This document shows positions 1 through 9,446 of a stretch of DNA of 62,665 nucleotides, piece by piece. Under the pieces are notes generated by a model that worked only from the letters and a program-made list of their open reading frames with translations, was not told where the DNA came from and did no database searches. Made by a program: the position numbers and the translations under genes. The stretch covers positions 1-62,665 of the forward strand of contig JAEYPP010000060.1 in assembly GCA_023410575.1 (NCBI GenBank), in the 5' to 3' direction. The stretch's first letter is position 1, and every line of letters starts with the position of its first letter. The DNA is from Bacillota bacterium (GTDB lineage: Bacteria > Bacillota > Clostridia > Lachnospirales > Lachnospiraceae).

Positions 1-1353
1 AGCTACTGGTCTCCAATGAGTCATCTTCATTAATGCATCCCCTTTTCGTGAGAAGAATTCATAGATTACTAACACCAGTAGTACAAAGTAGATAATTGCA
101 AGAATCGACTTACTCAATTGAAGACTCTCAATTCCAAGTGTGATATAGCTTCCTACGTTCATTATGCCAACAAACATATTAGAAAACATATAATTTACGT
201 CATGTAAGGAATTGGCCCGAAAAAAGATCCAAGCAAAGTTACAGAAGGTAAACGTAAAGACAACTCCAATAAACAGCCTAATACTAGACTTTTTATCACT
301 TCGATTTTTCTTAGTTATTAAGTTCTCTACTACTTGTCCTAATCCATGGGCTAATCCCCACAGTACATAGGTCCACTTCGCACCATGCCAAAGTCCACTC
401 ACTAAAAACGTGATTATAACATTAGTAGCATTACGTAACCTACTTACGCGATTCCCGCCCAAAGGAATATAAACATAATCTCGAAACCAAGTACTTAACG
501 ATATGTGCCAACGAGACCAAAACTCATGAAGAGAAGATGAAAAGTAAGGGCTTTTAAAATTGGTCATTAGATCAATACCAAAAAGCTTTGCAGTACCGAT
601 TGCTATATCAGAATAACCCGAAAAATCACAATATATCTGGAAGGTAAAAAATAAAGAACAAAGAAGCAAAGAAAAGCCTTTATATGCATCTAGAGAATTA
701 TAGACACGGTCCACATAAATCGCTAAGGTATCCGCAATTACCATCTTCTTAAAGAAACCCCAAGCGATTAACTTTACACCATACACTGCTTGATCATAAT
801 GAAACTCGTGCTTTTCTTTAAACTGAGGGAGTAGACTTTTCGCTCGTCCAATTGGTCCTGCTACCAATTGAGGAAAGAACGTTATAAATGTAGCATAAAT
901 CCCAAGACGATATTCAGGCTCTACCTTTCCATGATAAACATCTAATATGTAACTTACAGTCTGGAATGTATAAAATGAGATCCCAACTGGAAGTAAAAGT
1001 TTTAGGGTAATCGGATGAACCTGTAGAGCAAAAATACCTAATATATCAGTAATACTCTTACTCATGAAATTGAAATATTTAAAGACAAATAGAATTCCAA
1101 AACTTATAAGTACTGTAGAAGCGACAAGTAACTTTTTCTTTCGTTCTGTTTCTGCTTTCCGAACAAGGATAGCACAACTATACGACAGAATGGTCGTAAA
1201 TAATATCAATACAATATACTTTATATTCCACGACATGTAGAAGTAATAACTCGACAATAAAAGTATGCACCATCTATGCTTTTGTGGACATAACCAATAT
1301 GCAGCAAATACAATTGGTAAAAATATTGCAAATGAAAGCGAGTTAAATAGCAT
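1..1353 (-). CDS. MBOAT family O-acyltransferase (AlgI-like), 3' end outside window
   Basis: The frame is open from the ATG at 1351-1353 to the window edge (451 codons), so the C-terminus is missing. The translation starts MLFNSLSFAIFLPIVFAAYW and is a chain of membrane helices. It carries the MBOAT signature SGLWHGAKW (about 361-391 in the window), whose His is the presumed catalytic residue, followed by a second H in GLAHG. Family members such as AlgI, DltB and PatA move acyl groups across the membrane onto polysaccharides or teichoic acids. The usual partner (an SGNH/AlgX-like protein) would lie to the left, outside the window. The acceptor is not deducible. Confidence 0.9.
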   Translation of the reverse strand, partial: MLFNSLSFAIFLPIVFAAYWLCPQKHRWCILLLSSYYFYMSWNIKYIVLILFTTILSYSCAILVRKAETERKKKLLVASTVLISFGILFVFKYFNFMSKSITDILGIFALQVHPITLKLLLPVGISFYTFQTVSYILDVYHGKVEPEYRLGIYATFITFFPQLVAGPIGRAKSLLPQFKEKHEFHYDQAVYGVKLIAWGFFKKMVIADTLAIYVDRVYNSLDAYKGFSLLLCSLFFTFQIYCDFSGYSDIAIGTAKLFGIDLMTNFKSPYFSSSLHEFWSRWHISLSTWFRDYVYIPLGGNRVSRLRNATNVIITFLVSGLWHGAKWTYVLWGLAHGLGQVVENLITKKNRSDKKSSIRLFIGVVFTFTFCNFAWIFFRANSLHDVNYMFSNMFVGIMNVGSYITLGIESLQLSKSILAIIYFVLLVLVIYEFFSRKGDALMKMTHWRPVA

Positions 1354-1493
1354 AGTTTTCCCCTCAATTCCTATAAATTAACACTTTCTACTGATCTTTT
1401 ATCTACAATAATGTTATCATAAATATGGAAATATTCAACAAATTTTAAACTACAAGAAAGCCCTCACATCGCATGCTTTTCCTTTCTTTAAAT

Positions 1494-1524
1494 AAAAAAA
1501 ACCACAAGATGACAATCTTATGGT
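1494..1524 (-). terminator. Intrinsic terminator downstream of tspO
   Basis: Read on the minus strand, a 10-bp stem (ACCATAAGAT / ATCTTGTGGT, one G-U pair) with a 4-nt loop is followed by seven T. It can end transcripts coming from the tspO-like gene through the hairpin repeat. Confidence 0.75.
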
Positions 1525-1573
1525 CTTCATGAATAAGCTTATAGGTGTAAAAGTACTTTTCAAAAATTTCATT

Positions 1574-1809
1574 CGTCATTTTGCTTAAATACACTTGCTA
1601 AAAATGGGATGACAAACATAATTTAGGAGCATACTGTTATGAAGTCGTCGGTACTTAGGGCCTGTATTTTAGGCCCTTACGTACCGTTACGAACTTCATT
1701 CAAGCGAAAGCGTGTTGCGTATAAATTATGTTTGTCATCCCATGACCTATACATTTCCTTGTGCAAAATGACGTCAATCCTCTACATTTCCTTGTGCAAA
1801 ATGACGTCA
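1574..1809. repeat. Dispersed hairpin repeat, copy 1
   Basis: A near-perfect 21-bp inverted repeat (1605-1625 and 1722-1742, TGGGATGACAAACATAATTTA) encloses inner stems: AGGGCCT/AGGCCCT and a GAAGTCGTCGGTAC-type arm. Outside lie an inverted CGTCATTTTGC (1574-1584) and two direct copies of TGCAAAATGACGTCA (1762-1776, 1795-1809), the latter part of a ~31-bp tandem duplication. The sequence is closely related to the two tandem units at 9447-9945. The short open frame inside is a by-product of the repeat, not a gene. Confidence 0.85.
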
Positions 1810-1822
1810 ACCTTTCCTCTCA

Positions 1823-2293
1823 TTATCGATTGAGATAGTAAATCATAAAATTAAGATAAGCTGCAAACAGACACCAAAGTAAATATGGTATTTGTAAATA
1901 GGCAGCCAATGGGTTAATCTCTTTAAATGAGAGGATCATTTTTACAATTAAGATGATTAACGCAACTAGCCATACAAACGAGAATAAATACCATCCAAAT
2001 GAAAAGAAGAAAATACTCCAAAAGAAATTAAATCCCAACTGTACAAAATATAATCTCATAGCCTCTGCTTTTTTGTCACTTTCAGAGTTGGCGATTAGAT
2101 AAGCAGAGATTCCCATCAGTACATACAATATCGTCCAAACAATTGGAAATACGACTGCCGGCGGGCTAAGTGCAGGTTTTACCAATTGCATATATGTACT
2201 TCTCATTCCGTTTGCGAAGAGTGCTGAAACCAATCCCACCGCCAGTGGGAAAAGGATAGAGATTAGTAAAGACTCTAATTTCTTTGTCTTCAT
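1823..2293 (-). CDS. tspO: TspO/MBR family tryptophan-rich sensory protein
   Basis: A 156-residue protein with five predicted membrane helices and the TspO/MBR pattern (KPALSPPAVVFPIVWTILY near the first loop, NFFWSIFFF, and a C-terminal YLLWCLFAAYLN). TspO proteins bind porphyrins and other hydrophobic ligands in the membrane; the bacterial role is often stress or tetrapyrrole handling. I chose the ATG at 2291-2293 because GGGGTGA lies just upstream; the GTG three codons earlier is inside that ribosome site. It stands alone, with a terminator at 1494-1524. Confidence 0.93.
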   Translation of the reverse strand: MKTKKLESLLISILFPLAVGLVSALFANGMRSTYMQLVKPALSPPAVVFPIVWTILYVLMGISAYLIANSESDKKAEAMRLYFVQLGFNFFWSIFFFSFGWYLFSFVWLVALIILIVKMILSFKEINPLAAYLQIPYLLWCLFAAYLNFMIYYLNR

Positions 2294-2383
2294 ATAAATC
2301 ACCCCGATATATTACTATTCACAAACTACTTGTTTCATTCTTAATTCCATTTATTCTCCAAAATACTTCCTTTGCACTGAATC

Positions 2384-2435
2384 AAGTTTGTCATCCCGTA
2401 TCTTAATTTTCTTCGTGTAAAATCACGACAAACTT
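2384..2435. repeat. Degenerate fragment related to the hairpin repeats
   Basis: AAGTTTGTC at 2384-2392 and GACAAACTT at 2427-2435 form a 9-bp perfect inverted repeat, and GTTTGTCATCCC plus TGTAAAATCACGACA match the ends of the repeat at 1574-1809. It lies directly after the ABC exporter operon and could also act as its transcript end, though no T tract follows. Confidence 0.5.
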
Positions 2436-2436
2436 T

Positions 2437-4185
2437 CTAAATTGCAAACTGGCTATGATACAGATTCGCATAAAAACCTTTCTGTTCTAACAGTTGTTCA
2501 TGTGTTCCTTGTTCGATAATGCTTCCATCTTTCATTACAAGAATTAAATCCGCATTTTGAATTGTTGATAATCGGTGTGCAACAATAAAACTAGTTCTAC
2601 CTTCCATCAGCTTCGTAAATGCGCTTTGAATCTTAATCTCTGTTCGAGTATCAATCGAGGATGTTGCTTCGTCTAAGATTAACATAGGTGGCAAGCATAA
2701 CATAACACGTGTAATACATAGTAGCTGTTTTTGTCCTTGCGATAACATACCACCATCTTCTCCAATAACAGTATCATACCCTTGCGGAAGTCGACGAATA
2801 AAGGAATGTGAGTGAGTTGCCTTGGCTGCTGCCACCATCTCCTCATTCGTCGCTTCAGGTTTTCCCATCAAGATATTTTCGCGAATCGTTCCATTCTTCA
2901 ACCAAGTCTCCTGTAATACCATACCATAGTTTGTTCGCAAACTCTTTCTCGTAAGGTCACGAAGATCCTTGCCATCCACTTGAATACTGCCAGCATTTAC
3001 GTCGTAGAAACGCATTAGTAAATTAATTAGCGTAGTTTTTCCGCATCCCGTCGGTCCAACAATTGCAACATTCTGGCCTGTGTTTATATGAAGGTTAAAG
3101 TTCTCAATTAATTGCTTTTGTGGATCGTAACGAAACGATACTTCACTACAATCAATCACGCCTTGAACGTCTTGTAACTCAATCGCATCCTCAGGTTCTG
3201 CAATCTGGGATGGAGTTTCCATCAATTCGAAAATTCGAGCGGCGCAAGCAAGCGCATTCTGTAGTTCTGTAATGACACCTGAGATTTCATTAAATGGCTT
3301 TGTATACTGATTCGCATAACTTAAAAAACTAGAAAGTAAACCAACCGTCATACCTCCACTAATCGCCATAAAAGCTCCTGTAAGCGAAACTAAAGCATAA
3401 ACAATATTATTGATAAAACGAGTCGAAGGATTTGTAATCGAGGAGAAGAAAGTTGCGCGTAACGAGCACTTTTGTAGACGTTCATTAATTTCATCAAATT
3501 TTCTTAACGCTTCCTTCTCATATCCATATGCCTTAACCACTTTTTCATTTCCAATCATCTCATCGATAAATCCTGTTTGCTCTGCACGGGTTTCTGACTG
3601 TAACCGAAACATCGCATAGGTCCGTTGTGCTATGAACTTTGCAACAAACAGAGACATCGGTGTTACCAAGATAACAACGAATGTTATCTTTCCACTCATC
3701 GAAAACATAAAGATGAGCGTGCCAATAATCGTCACAATACCAGTAAATAACTGAGTAAATCCCATTAGTAATCCATCCGCAAATGTATCTACATCGGCAA
3801 TAATGCGACTTACGATTTCTCCATAAGAATGAGCATCGATATAGCTTAATGGCAATTCCTCAATTTTAATAAATGCTTCCTCACGAATGTCGCGTACAAC
3901 CTGATAGGTTACTTTATTATTAACAGTATTCATAATCCATTGAGCCAATGCTGTAATTCCTATGAAAACAATAATTAAAGTGATAGTATTACGAATCACT
4001 ACAAATTGAACTGCTCCATATACGATCCCATCAATTGCACGACCAACCAAAATTGGAATATATAAAGAAAGCGCTACTGTGACTATGGCAAGTAACGTGG
4101 AAAGTAACATGTACCATACGTACTTTTTAATATAATGCAATACTTTTCGTAACGTATCCCTTTGAGTTTTATCTTTTTTAAGCAT
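2437..4185 (-). CDS. Multidrug-type ABC exporter half-transporter (canonical NBD of a heterodimer)
   Basis: About 582 residues: an N-terminal six-helix exporter domain (residues ~15-310) and a C-terminal nucleotide-binding domain. The NBD has Walker A VGPTGCGKTTL, Walker B MLILDEATSS with the catalytic Glu, H-loop FIVAHR, but a deviant signature LSQGQ. The ATG at 4183-4185 overlaps the stop of the upstream gene (ATGCTTAA) and has AAAGGGGTG before it, so the two are translationally coupled. The ATTG-type longer frame lacks a ribosome site. Together with its neighbour it fits the BmrCD/LmrCD/TM287-288 heterodimers that export drugs or lipids. Substrate unknown. Confidence 0.93.
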   Translation of the reverse strand: MLKKDKTQRDTLRKVLHYIKKYVWYMLLSTLLAIVTVALSLYIPILVGRAIDGIVYGAVQFVVIRNTITLIIVFIGITALAQWIMNTVNNKVTYQVVRDIREEAFIKIEELPLSYIDAHSYGEIVSRIIADVDTFADGLLMGFTQLFTGIVTIIGTLIFMFSMSGKITFVVILVTPMSLFVAKFIAQRTYAMFRLQSETRAEQTGFIDEMIGNEKVVKAYGYEKEALRKFDEINERLQKCSLRATFFSSITNPSTRFINNIVYALVSLTGAFMAISGGMTVGLLSSFLSYANQYTKPFNEISGVITELQNALACAARIFELMETPSQIAEPEDAIELQDVQGVIDCSEVSFRYDPQKQLIENFNLHINTGQNVAIVGPTGCGKTTLINLLMRFYDVNAGSIQVDGKDLRDLTRKSLRTNYGMVLQETWLKNGTIRENILMGKPEATNEEMVAAAKATHSHSFIRRLPQGYDTVIGEDGGMLSQGQKQLLCITRVMLCLPPMLILDEATSSIDTRTEIKIQSAFTKLMEGRTSFIVAHRLSTIQNADLILVMKDGSIIEQGTHEQLLEQKGFYANLYHSQFAI

Positions 4186-5917
4186 GAACCGACACCCCTT
4201 TCTTCTTAAACTGCGAGTCGTAAATCTCACGGTATACCTCACAGGAAGTAAGTAGAAAGTCATGCGTTCCAATTCCTACAATCTTGCCATCATCCATTAC
4301 AATAATCTGGTCAGCGTACTGAATAGAGGAAGCGCGCTGAGATACGATAAAAACAGTCGGATGATAATCAAGGCTTTTAATTGCACTACGAAGTTTTGCA
4401 TCGGTTGCATAATCAAGAGCAGAGGAACTATCATCTAGAATCAAAATTTCAGGACGTTTCACTAAAGCTCGAGCGATTGTCATACGTTGTTTTTGACCGC
4501 CAGATAAGTTTTTACCAGCTTGTGCTATCTCTCCAGATAAACCGCCCTTTGCTTCAACAACTTCCTCTGCTTGTGCGATTTTGATAGCTTCCATCATTTC
4601 TTCTTCGGTGACATCTTGTTTCCCCCAGCGCAGATTGCTTTCCACACTACCTTGAAACATCACTGCTTTTTGCAAAACAATACCTACCATTTTACACAAG
4701 TCACTGGCAGGATAGTCTTTTACATTAATTCCATGAAGAAGAACTTCTCCCTTCGTTGCATCATAAAATCTGGGAATCAGATTAACAACTGAACTCTTCC
4801 CAGAACCAGTTCCGCCGATAATACCAACCGTTTGTCCACGTTTTACACGAAAACTAATATTCTCTAATGCTTCATCACCTGCATCCTTATATGACAAGCT
4901 AACATTCTTAAATATGACGATTTCTTCACTCTGGTCTTGATACTCTTTTGGCGATGAAGTTTTAAACTCCATACTTGAAGTAATGTTAAAAACATCTGAG
5001 ACGCGGTTACCACAAGCAATTGTTTTACTTAATAATATAATCATATAGGCTAACTTAATCAGCTCAACTAAAATCTGTGACATATAGCTATAAAGTGCTA
5101 CGACCTGACCCTGTGTTAGTATGCCAGCGTCTACCTGTAATGCGCCTACCCAGATTAATCGCACAATTGCTAAATTAATGATGACATAAGTCAATGGATT
5201 TAAAAGGGATGAAATCCTACCTGCTCGTTTCTGTGCAATCGTTAATGTCTCGTTACAATCCATAAATTCGTTGATTTCTGTCTGCTCTTTTCCAAACGCG
5301 CGAATGACACGTACACCAGTAAGATTCTCTCTTGTCTTTCCTAGAACTTTATCTAACAACTGTTGTACTTTCTTTAACATCGGAATGTTAAGAGCCATAA
5401 TACCAAATACAATAATTGATAAGCATAGGATTGCTATTAGAAAGATTAACGCAGACCTCACATCAATCGTAAATGCCATAATCATTGCACCAAAAACAAC
5501 AAATGGAGAACGTAAAAATAAACGAAGAAACATATTAACACCATTTTGTGTCTGGTTGACATCACTTGTCATACGCGTAATCATCGTAGAAGTACCTAGC
5601 GTATCAATCTCTGTAAATGATAAGCTTAGAATATGTTCAAATAGCGAATGCCTTAGTTTCGTTGCAAACCCCACTGCTGCTTTTGCACTAAAATATTGAG
5701 CAGTAATGGAGACAGCTAATCCAATCGCCCCTAATCCAACCAAAATTGCACACATTTGTAATATGTAAGTTTTATCGCGATTGGCTATTCCAGTATCAAT
5801 AATAGCTGCGATAATGAGCGGAACAATTAATTCAAAGGATGCCTCTAGCATCTTAAATAACGGTGCCAGTATACATTCCTTTTTATATCCATTCAAATAG
5901 ACTAATAAACGTTTCAT
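4178..5917 (-). CDS. Multidrug-type ABC exporter half-transporter (degenerate NBD of a heterodimer)
   Basis: 579 residues: six-helix exporter domain followed by an NBD with Walker A GGTGSGKSS (about residues 368-376), signature LSGGQ and Walker B ILILDDSSSALD. The catalytic Glu is Asp and the H-loop His is Gln (FIVSQR), so this subunit supplies the degenerate ATP site, while its partner at 2437-4185 carries the complementary weak LSQGQ signature. First gene of the two-gene operon; the two overlap by 8 nt. A hydrophobic-compound exporter is the family role; the real substrate cannot be read from sequence. Confidence 0.94.
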   Translation of the reverse strand: MKRLLVYLNGYKKECILAPLFKMLEASFELIVPLIIAAIIDTGIANRDKTYILQMCAILVGLGAIGLAVSITAQYFSAKAAVGFATKLRHSLFEHILSLSFTEIDTLGTSTMITRMTSDVNQTQNGVNMFLRLFLRSPFVVFGAMIMAFTIDVRSALIFLIAILCLSIIVFGIMALNIPMLKKVQQLLDKVLGKTRENLTGVRVIRAFGKEQTEINEFMDCNETLTIAQKRAGRISSLLNPLTYVIINLAIVRLIWVGALQVDAGILTQGQVVALYSYMSQILVELIKLAYMIILLSKTIACGNRVSDVFNITSSMEFKTSSPKEYQDQSEEIVIFKNVSLSYKDAGDEALENISFRVKRGQTVGIIGGTGSGKSSVVNLIPRFYDATKGEVLLHGINVKDYPASDLCKMVGIVLQKAVMFQGSVESNLRWGKQDVTEEEMMEAIKIAQAEEVVEAKGGLSGEIAQAGKNLSGGQKQRMTIARALVKRPEILILDDSSSALDYATDAKLRSAIKSLDYHPTVFIVSQRASSIQYADQIIVMDDGKIVGIGTHDFLLTSCEVYREIYDSQFKKKGVSVHA

Positions 5918-6132
5918 GGTTATCTCCTATTTATCTATTGTAAGTTACTAGTATTTATCTTATCATAAAGTCATATATATGAACACTACGAAATTGGTAT
6001 CGTATAACTTAACTTGTCATTAATTTTATTAACCATAGATTTAACAGTTACTCAATGGTATTCTGCACAATGTTCTGCTAAGATAATAATCAATGAAGGA
6101 TCCTCATAATCTAATTGATAAGGAGATTTACA

Positions 6133-7188
6133 ATGCCATTACAAGCAATCATCAAAGAAAAGCGAAAAGGACTTGGCTTAACACAGGAACAGGTAGCAGA
6201 CTATCTTGGAGTATCTACTCCAGCCGTCAACAAGTGGGAAAATGGAATTACCTATCCTGACATCACTCTGTTATCTCCATTGGCACGTTTATTAAAGACC
6301 GATCTAAATACTCTTCTATGCTTCCAAGAAGAATTGACAAAACAAGAAATTCATCTCATTTCCAATGATATATATCTCAAAATACAACAGGAAAGTTATG
6401 ATAGTGGCTTTCTTCTAGCTAAGGAGAAAATTGAGGAATATCCAAATAGTGCAGAATTAATACATAATCTTGCATTAATCTTAGACGGTGCTTTGATGCT
6501 TACTCCTATGGAGGAAGAAGAAAAGAAAAAGTATGAAAATGAGATTAATTGCTTATATGAGCGAATCAGCCATTGTGATAATGAGGAGCTTCGCAATAGT
6601 GTGAACTTTATGCTTGCCGCAAAGTACATTCAAAAGGAGGAGTTTGAAAAAGCTCAGAAACTGATTGACTATTTACCAGAGCGAAGTGCTATGGATAAAA
6701 AACAATTAGCAGCTAATCTTTTTGAAAAACAAGGTAAGTTTGAAGAAGCTGAAGAAATCCATGAACGACTTTTGTTATCCAAAGTAACCGAAATATGGAA
6801 TCACTTAATTACTCTAATTCCCTTAGAAGTAAAAGCAGGTCAAATAGAAAATGCTACAAAGCTTGCAACTACTTGCAGTTCGTTTGCCACTCTATTTGAA
6901 TTCTCTGACTATTACAAGCTAATTCCGCAGCTACAGATTGCAACCTATAACAAAGATATCGATTCCTGTATTACGATTTTAGAAGCCTTATTTGGTTCGA
7001 TGCAAACATCTTGGGACTTTACACAATCGTACTTATATCGACACATTCATTTGCAAGCAAGTAATGCAAATAACATGGCTCAGATTATGCCTGCTGTAGT
7101 CAATGAGATAGCGACCAATCCTGACTATGATTTTCTTCATACCGACAATCGATATCAGAAGTTAATGGAAAAATATCAGGTAAAATAA
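6133..7188 (+). CDS. XRE-family regulator with C-terminal TPR-like helices
   Basis: 351 residues. Residues ~1-65 are a Cro/C1-type helix-turn-helix (LTQEQVADYLGVSTPAVNKWENG). The rest is helical with TPR-like pairs (for example EEFEKAQKLIDYLPERS and EKQGKFEEAEEIHERL). AAGGAG precedes the ATG at 6133; the TTG six codons earlier overlaps that site. It is divergent from the ABC exporter operon, so control of that exporter is a reasonable guess. The helical tail may sense a peptide or protein partner, as in other XRE-TPR regulators; no ligand is evident. Confidence 0.88.
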   Translation: MPLQAIIKEKRKGLGLTQEQVADYLGVSTPAVNKWENGITYPDITLLSPLARLLKTDLNTLLCFQEELTKQEIHLISNDIYLKIQQESYDSGFLLAKEKIEEYPNSAELIHNLALILDGALMLTPMEEEEKKKYENEINCLYERISHCDNEELRNSVNFMLAAKYIQKEEFEKAQKLIDYLPERSAMDKKQLAANLFEKQGKFEEAEEIHERLLLSKVTEIWNHLITLIPLEVKAGQIENATKLATTCSSFATLFEFSDYYKLIPQLQIATYNKDIDSCITILEALFGSMQTSWDFTQSYLYRHIHLQASNANNMAQIMPAVVNEIATNPDYDFLHTDNRYQKLMEKYQVK

Positions 7189-7201
7189 GCATGTTTCATG
7201 C

Positions 7202-7249
7202 AATATAAAAGGTGCTGTCCGCAGCTAGTGCGACAGCACCTTTTATATT
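7202..7249. terminator. Bidirectional terminator, 18-bp stem
   Basis: AATATAAAAGGTGCTGTC (7202-7219) pairs perfectly with GACAGCACCTTTTATATT (7232-7249). The A/T-rich stem base gives a T tract in both directions, serving the convergent XRE and VOC genes. Its loop sequence (GCTAGTGCGACAGC) recurs in the outer arms at 28923-29095. Confidence 0.9.
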
Positions 7250-7275
7250 GGAATTATGAGCTCACTACCGTTCTA

Positions 7276-7662
7276 TTATATTGTAATCTCTACCCGATTG
7301 CCGTCTGGATCAGCAACTACACTCTCAAAATATCCATCTCCTGTATTTCTTGGGGCACTGTATAATTCATATCCATCATCACATATTAGATTTGTAATTC
7401 GCAACACTTCTTCTTTGCTGCCAACCGAAAAAGCAATGTGGCTCCAGCCATTTACTTTATCGATGACTGGTCTAAATTCTAATTCTGTATGTGACATTAG
7501 TTCTAATCGAGCGCCCGAAGAATATGTAATAAAGTAACTTGAAAAGCCCTCTGCATTCGTGTACTTTTCATTGTTCACTCCATTAAAATACTTCGTATAA
7601 AACTCTTTTGACTTCTCAAGATCTGTTGCATAAAGTGCAATATGTGTAATATTAATATTCAT
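7276..7662 (-). CDS. VOC family protein (glyoxalase/bleomycin-resistance fold)
   Basis: 128 residues with two beta-alpha-beta-beta-beta modules. Candidate metal ligands are H7 (THIALYA), the Glu in ARLELM, the His in WSHIAFSVGS and the final Glu in NRVEITI. This is the arrangement of lactoylglutathione-lyase-like proteins, and FESVVADPDGNRVEI is the typical C-terminal motif. AAGGAG lies upstream of the ATG. It is monocistronic. It could detoxify methylglyoxal or bind a drug; the sequence does not separate these. Confidence 0.9.
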   Translation of the reverse strand: MNINITHIALYATDLEKSKEFYTKYFNGVNNEKYTNAEGFSSYFITYSSGARLELMSHTELEFRPVIDKVNGWSHIAFSVGSKEEVLRITNLICDDGYELYSAPRNTGDGYFESVVADPDGNRVEITI

Positions 7663-7996
7663 TGTTTTCTCTCCTTATTATGAATTTATGTTAGGTGTCA
7701 TAACAAGTACGAGCTGGTTTCTTTCTATACTGATATAGTTGGTTAATTCTTTGTAAACCAATATTTGATATTCGAAAACTATTATATCTATCATAACAAA
7801 CACGCTTCATAAATACGACTAAAAACAACCATATCACCTCGCTTTTCTTAATAAAAGTGTAAATAGGAAATTCAGAGGAATTTTCTATTAAAATAATAGG
7901 ATATACTCATCATAACTAAGTATATCCTTTATTATAGATGAATGATTACAAACTATCAAGTAATTATTCATTTGCACTAGTGTGTATATCACGCCC
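7663..7996. other. Intergenic stretch, mostly featureless
   Basis: 334 bases with no credible gene. The only clear element is a hairpin at 7898-7928 that serves the MATE gene. The rest is AT-rich; part of it must hold the promoter of the VOC gene, but I see no good -35/-10 pair. Confidence 0.6.
7898..7928 (-). terminator. Probable terminator of the MATE gene
   Basis: AGGATATACT (7898-7907) pairs with AGTATATCCT (7919-7928). On the minus strand it is followed by ATTATTTTAAT, a weak T tract, about 70 nt after the MATE stop. Confidence 0.6.
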
Positions 7997-9370
7997 CTAA
8001 TTTGGGGAATTATTGATCACTTGTTTTTCAATACGATTCAATGTTCTTCTCATTAAAGTAATGGATAAAACTGCGGCAATGATTTCTGCAATTGGAAATG
8101 CAACCCACACACCGCTAGCACCCATAAAACGAGATAAGACATAAGCTAATGGAAGCAAGAGCACAAATTGACGAGTCAATGAAACAACTAATGAATTTAG
8201 ACCATAGCCAAGTGCTTCAAATGCGCCTGAATAGATAACACCAAACGTGGAAACAAGGAATCCACAACAGAATATTCTAAGGGCTGGAATACCGATTGCT
8301 AACATTTCTGCATCTGCATCAAATAATCTTAAAATCGGTCCTGGAATCATCAACAAAAGTATTGTTCCTATCGCCATAATTGTAGCTGTAAACAATAAAC
8401 TTACTCGCAGTGTTTTGCGTAAACGTCCCATTTCTCCTGCTCCATAATTATATCCAACAATTGGACGCATTCCTTGAATAATTCCTCCTGCTGGCATATA
8501 AATAAATGTTTGTAGCTTATAATAGATACCAAGCACAGCAACATGAACTTGAGAAAAGGAAACTAATAAACCGTTTAGAATACTAACTAAGATGGAAGGT
8601 AGAGCTAACATAATACTTGATGGAACCCCAACACTATATAGCTGACGTATTATTTTCTTATTCATAGTAATACCTTTTAGATTAATACGAATCGGCAATT
8701 TTTTATGTTGATATTGGTAAATAATAAGATAGAGAATGAAACCGCAAATCTGCCCAATCACAGTAGCAATTGCTGCACCATTCACTCCCATTGCTGGAAC
8801 TCCAAGATAACCAAAAATAAAAATCGGGTCTAATATAATATTAATAATTGCACTGATAGCAAGCACTGCCATCGTAATTGTCATCTCGCCAAGTGCCTGA
8901 AATATTTTTTCATAGCAAACCTGCATGATGAAACCGAAGGAAAGACATAACACAATTTTACCATAACCAGTTCCCATATTAATTATTTCGGGATTATCAG
9001 TAAACATGCTTAAGAATGGCTTTGTAACAAAAAAACCAACGATAACAAAAAGTGCAGAATGTATAATACTTAATATAACACCAATTGATGCCGCATGACT
9101 TGCTCGCTTTGTATCCTGACTTCCTAAACTAATCGAGATACAAGAGCTAACACCAACACCAAAACCAACTGCAACTGCTAATATTAAGTTTTGCAATGGG
9201 TATACAAGTGAAACTGCCGTTAATGCATCATTACTAATTTTTGCTACAAAGATACTATCAACAATGTTATAAAGTGCTTGAATTAACATGGACAACATCA
9301 TCGGTACTGCCATTGAAACCAAAAGAGAAAAAATAGGTTTGTTTTTCATTTGTTCTTGTTTTGAATTCAT
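7997..9370 (-). CDS. MATE family efflux transporter
   Basis: 457 residues, about 12 membrane helices in two related halves. The start MKNKPIFSLLVSMAVPMMLS, LYNIVDSIFVAK, and the central GGIIQGMRPIVGYNYGA are typical of the NorM/DinF-like MATE group. Family members export cationic compounds in exchange for Na+ or H+. CAGGAG precedes the ATG. It is alone on its transcript, and the tandem hairpin repeat lies just upstream of its start. Confidence 0.94.
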   Translation of the reverse strand: MNSKQEQMKNKPIFSLLVSMAVPMMLSMLIQALYNIVDSIFVAKISNDALTAVSLVYPLQNLILAVAVGFGVGVSSCISISLGSQDTKRASHAASIGVILSIIHSALFVIVGFFVTKPFLSMFTDNPEIINMGTGYGKIVLCLSFGFIMQVCYEKIFQALGEMTITMAVLAISAIINIILDPIFIFGYLGVPAMGVNGAAIATVIGQICGFILYLIIYQYQHKKLPIRINLKGITMNKKIIRQLYSVGVPSSIMLALPSILVSILNGLLVSFSQVHVAVLGIYYKLQTFIYMPAGGIIQGMRPIVGYNYGAGEMGRLRKTLRVSLLFTATIMAIGTILLLMIPGPILRLFDADAEMLAIGIPALRIFCCGFLVSTFGVIYSGAFEALGYGLNSLVVSLTRQFVLLLPLAYVLSRFMGASGVWVAFPIAEIIAAVLSITLMRRTLNRIEKQVINNSPN

Positions 9371-9446
9371 AAATAACTCCTGTCTGAAACTTAATGTTGT
9401 TTATAAGAAACCCTTGTGATAGTATGCCAGAATCAAACCTTTTGCA

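Noticed and set aside
1574..1809. Hairpin repeats considered as CRISPR or integron attC sites
   Set aside because: No regular spacers, no cas genes, no integrase and no gene cassettes; the repeats are whole hairpins in tandem.
1639..1833. Open frame of 64 codons on the plus strand
   Set aside because: Lies across the hairpin repeat; its similarity to the frame at 9453-9965 is that of the repeat itself, with no ribosome site.
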